A DNA stretch of 45,442 nt, taken from contig DLZQ01000047.1 in the NCBI GenBank assembly GCA_003447295.1, forward strand, positions 1 through 45,442, written 5' to 3'. Under the pieces are notes generated by a model. That model saw only the letters and a program-made list of their open reading frames with translations, did not search any database and was not told the DNA's origin. Source of the stretch: Lachnospiraceae bacterium (GTDB taxonomy: Bacteria > Bacillota > Clostridia > Lachnospirales > Lachnospiraceae). A program made the position numbers and the translations under genes. Shown piece after piece: positions 44,311 through 45,442 of the stretch (position 1 is the first letter of the stretch; every line of letters starts with the position of its first letter).

Positions 44311-44908
44311 TTATTTCTATGAGGATGAACAGGATGCCAAGTACTGTTATCCGGGAACAAATGTATTAAAGAATAAACTGGATATAAGAGATTTAGATAC
44401 ATTGCATGAGGCTGAAAGAGATTATTCAGCGGTGCGTCAGGCAGAACTTGTAGGTCAAGGCGTTACTGGAGATTTCTCTTTTAAGCATCTTTGTTCTATA
44501 CATAAGCATTTATTCAGTGATGTATATTCTTGGGCGGGCAAGACGAGAACGGTTGATATTTCCAAAGGAACCGTTTTCTGTTTGGTGCAGTTTATCGAAA
44601 GCCAGTTTGATGATTTGTATCGTAAGCTGAAAAAGGAAAATTTCTTAGCTGCCATAACCGATAAGGAAGAAATGAGCGAGAGACTAGCCTATTACCTGGG
44701 TGAGATTAATATGATCCATCCGTTTAGAGAAGGTAATGGAAGGACTCAGAGAATATACATTGAGCAGTTATGCTTGAACAATGGTAGATTTGAAATTGAT
44801 TTTACCGATGTTTCAAAAGAAGAGATGATAGCCGCCAGTGTCAGATCGGCAAATGCCAGCAACGATATGCTGGAAAAACTTATTAGTAGTTGTCTTGTTG
44901 AAAAATAG
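44291..44908 (+). CDS. Class I Fic/Doc family toxin (AMPylase), VbhT-like
   Basis: A 205-residue Fic protein. The N-terminal segment CYPGTNVLKNKLDIRDLDTL is typical of VbhT/BepA-like class I Fic toxins. The catalytic motif H143-PFREGNGRTQR is intact. A beta-hairpin flap (WAGKTRTVDISKGTVFC) precedes it. No internal inhibitory motif is seen, so inhibition must come from the antitoxin. The start is probably TTG 44291, within the end of the antitoxin gene; no in-frame ATG exists near the conserved N-terminus. Known relatives AMPylate DNA gyrase and topoisomerase IV; here that target is inference. Confidence 0.85.
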   Translation: MKDQEYDYFYEDEQDAKYCYPGTNVLKNKLDIRDLDTLHEAERDYSAVRQAELVGQGVTGDFSFKHLCSIHKHLFSDVYSWAGKTRTVDISKGTVFCLVQFIESQFDDLYRKLKKENFLAAITDKEEMSERLAYYLGEINMIHPFREGNGRTQRIYIEQLCLNNGRFEIDFTDVSKEEMIAASVRSANASNDMLEKLISSCLVEK

Positions 44909-44946
44909 TTTTAGAGAAGAATGTACGTTCCGCTTTGAGTGTAAAA

Positions 44947-45008
44947 ACTGATCTTTGAACTGACCATAGGCTAACGATAGACTAACAGCGGACTAACGAG
45001 GAACTAAC
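44947..45008. repeat. Phased iteron array B: ACTAAC-type, 11-bp period
   Basis: ACTGAC (44959), GCTAAC (44970), ACTAAC (44981), ACTAAC (44992) and ACTAAC (45003) follow each other at exactly 11 bp. A further ACTGAT at 44947 is 12 bp before the first. The same hexamer, spacing and about the same copy number are seen at 28463-28501. Confidence 0.8.
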
Positions 45009-45407
45009 AAATTTACGTATAAAACTAGTAAAAAACTAATATATAGTCACTTTTATTTTTATTGTGGTTGTAGTAAGATTATCATGGCAATCGAAACAGA
45101 GATGTTCCGGTTGCTTTTTTATGCCATGGAAAGGGGGGGTTGATGGAATAAGCTATACAACAACATAAGTGATAGCCAATACATACGTATGTACTAGCGT
45201 ACACGAGCAGAACTGTCTGGCATTCGGTATTCCGGGGATGCAGCATGAATTATTTAAGGATTCATGATATGTACAAAAGTTGTTGAAGTAAAGATGTAGT
45301 ATGAGACTTTTTATGATTATTGATTTATATGTGGGCTACAAGGAAGCATGTTGCTATGGTGTAGAAAAGGTGGAAAATAGTACAATTATTGTAATGGAGA
45401 GTGAAGT
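45009..45407 (+). other. Non-coding stretch with a possible 19-codon leader
   Basis: No substantial gene is seen. ATG 45084 opens a 19-codon frame ending in RGG (stop 45141-45143), preceded by ATTATC. A similar ATTATTATC-ATGGAAGTA context occurs at 28642-28660, also downstream of an iteron array, there giving only MEVMNRE. These may be leader peptides or chance. Confidence 0.3.
45381..45393. promoter_or_regulatory. Operator-like palindrome TACAATTATTGTA
   Basis: A perfect 6+1+6 inverted repeat 15 nt before the last start codon. Its reverse complement is the core of the operator at 14619-14633. Confidence 0.4.
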
Positions 45408-45442
45408 ATGATATTTTATAAGAAATCAACAAATCGGAATTT
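45408..45442 (+). CDS. Start of an unidentified gene, cut by the window end
   Basis: ATG 45408 with a GGAG site 8-12 nt upstream opens a frame (MIFYKKSTNRN) that continues past the end. Too short to assign. Confidence 0.35.
   Translation, partial: MIFYKKSTNRN

Overview
The window looks like a chromosomal segment of a spore-forming Clostridia species, most likely a Lachnospiraceae-type gut commensal. The reasons are a moderate GC content with lower-GC patches, strong AGGAGG-type ribosome binding sites, a SpoVAF/GerA-type spore germination protein, a YtaF/MntP-like membrane protein, several carbohydrate ABC systems of the SBP plus two permeases type, and YesMN or AraC sensor regulators. The genus is not claimed.

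Layout. (1) 0-9.1 kb: a c-di-GMP EAL protein, then a membrane-anchored AraC regulator divergent from a four-gene operon (solute-binding lipoprotein, SxxK serine hydrolase, two LplB/YtcP-type permeases) closed by a terminator. (2) 9.1-13.2 kb: a DUF3048 lipoprotein, a MATE exporter and a DUF3810 putative membrane metallopeptidase. (3) 13.2-16.0 kb: tRNA-Phe, tRNA-Gly(TCC), a low-GC islet with a KilA-N protein and a frameshifted XRE repressor remnant whose promoter/operator is still intact, an unknown protein, and tRNA-Gly(GCC) followed by a GC-rich repeat. (4) 16.0-28.3 kb: a core-genome stretch with SpoVAF-like, YtaF-like, an ion-transporter-superfamily permease, DUF436, a GH5 lipoprotein, an RsmF-type RNA methyltransferase, an RluA-type pseudouridine synthase, an AI-2E family exporter, an O-antigen-ligase-like membrane protein, tRNA-Pro(CGG) with an array of tRNA-like repeats, and an RlmI-type methyltransferase.

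(5) 28.3-44 kb: an accessory island that appears to sit at the 3' end of rlmI. It is marked by three copies of the rlmI 3' end, including a 38-bp perfect direct repeat about 14.45 kb apart. The cargo is a 5'-truncated Mrr-like nuclease, a YesMN-type two-component pair split by a dead IS110 element, and a carbohydrate locus (SBP, two permeases, an unassigned putative (alpha/alpha)6 glycosidase, GH172/DUF2961, GH31). A decayed rlmI paralogue and a class II Fic AMPylase follow. (6) 44-45.4 kb: a VbhA-like antitoxin with an overlapping Fic toxin, then a second ACTAAC iteron array.

How the parts fit. Both carbohydrate loci have the same logic: a membrane-spanning sensor reads an extracellular signal and presumably induces a divergent uptake operon. 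The second adds putative cytoplasmic glycosidases; GH172 together with GH31 suggests a fructofuranose- or arabinofuranose-containing alpha-linked oligosaccharide, which is inference. The most unusual signals are non-coding: the tRNA-derived repeats and shared 44-nt element downstream of two tRNA genes, the 11-bp-phased ACTAAC arrays, and the multiplied rlmI 3' ends flanking cargo. All family assignments come from reading motifs by eye; no database search was possible.
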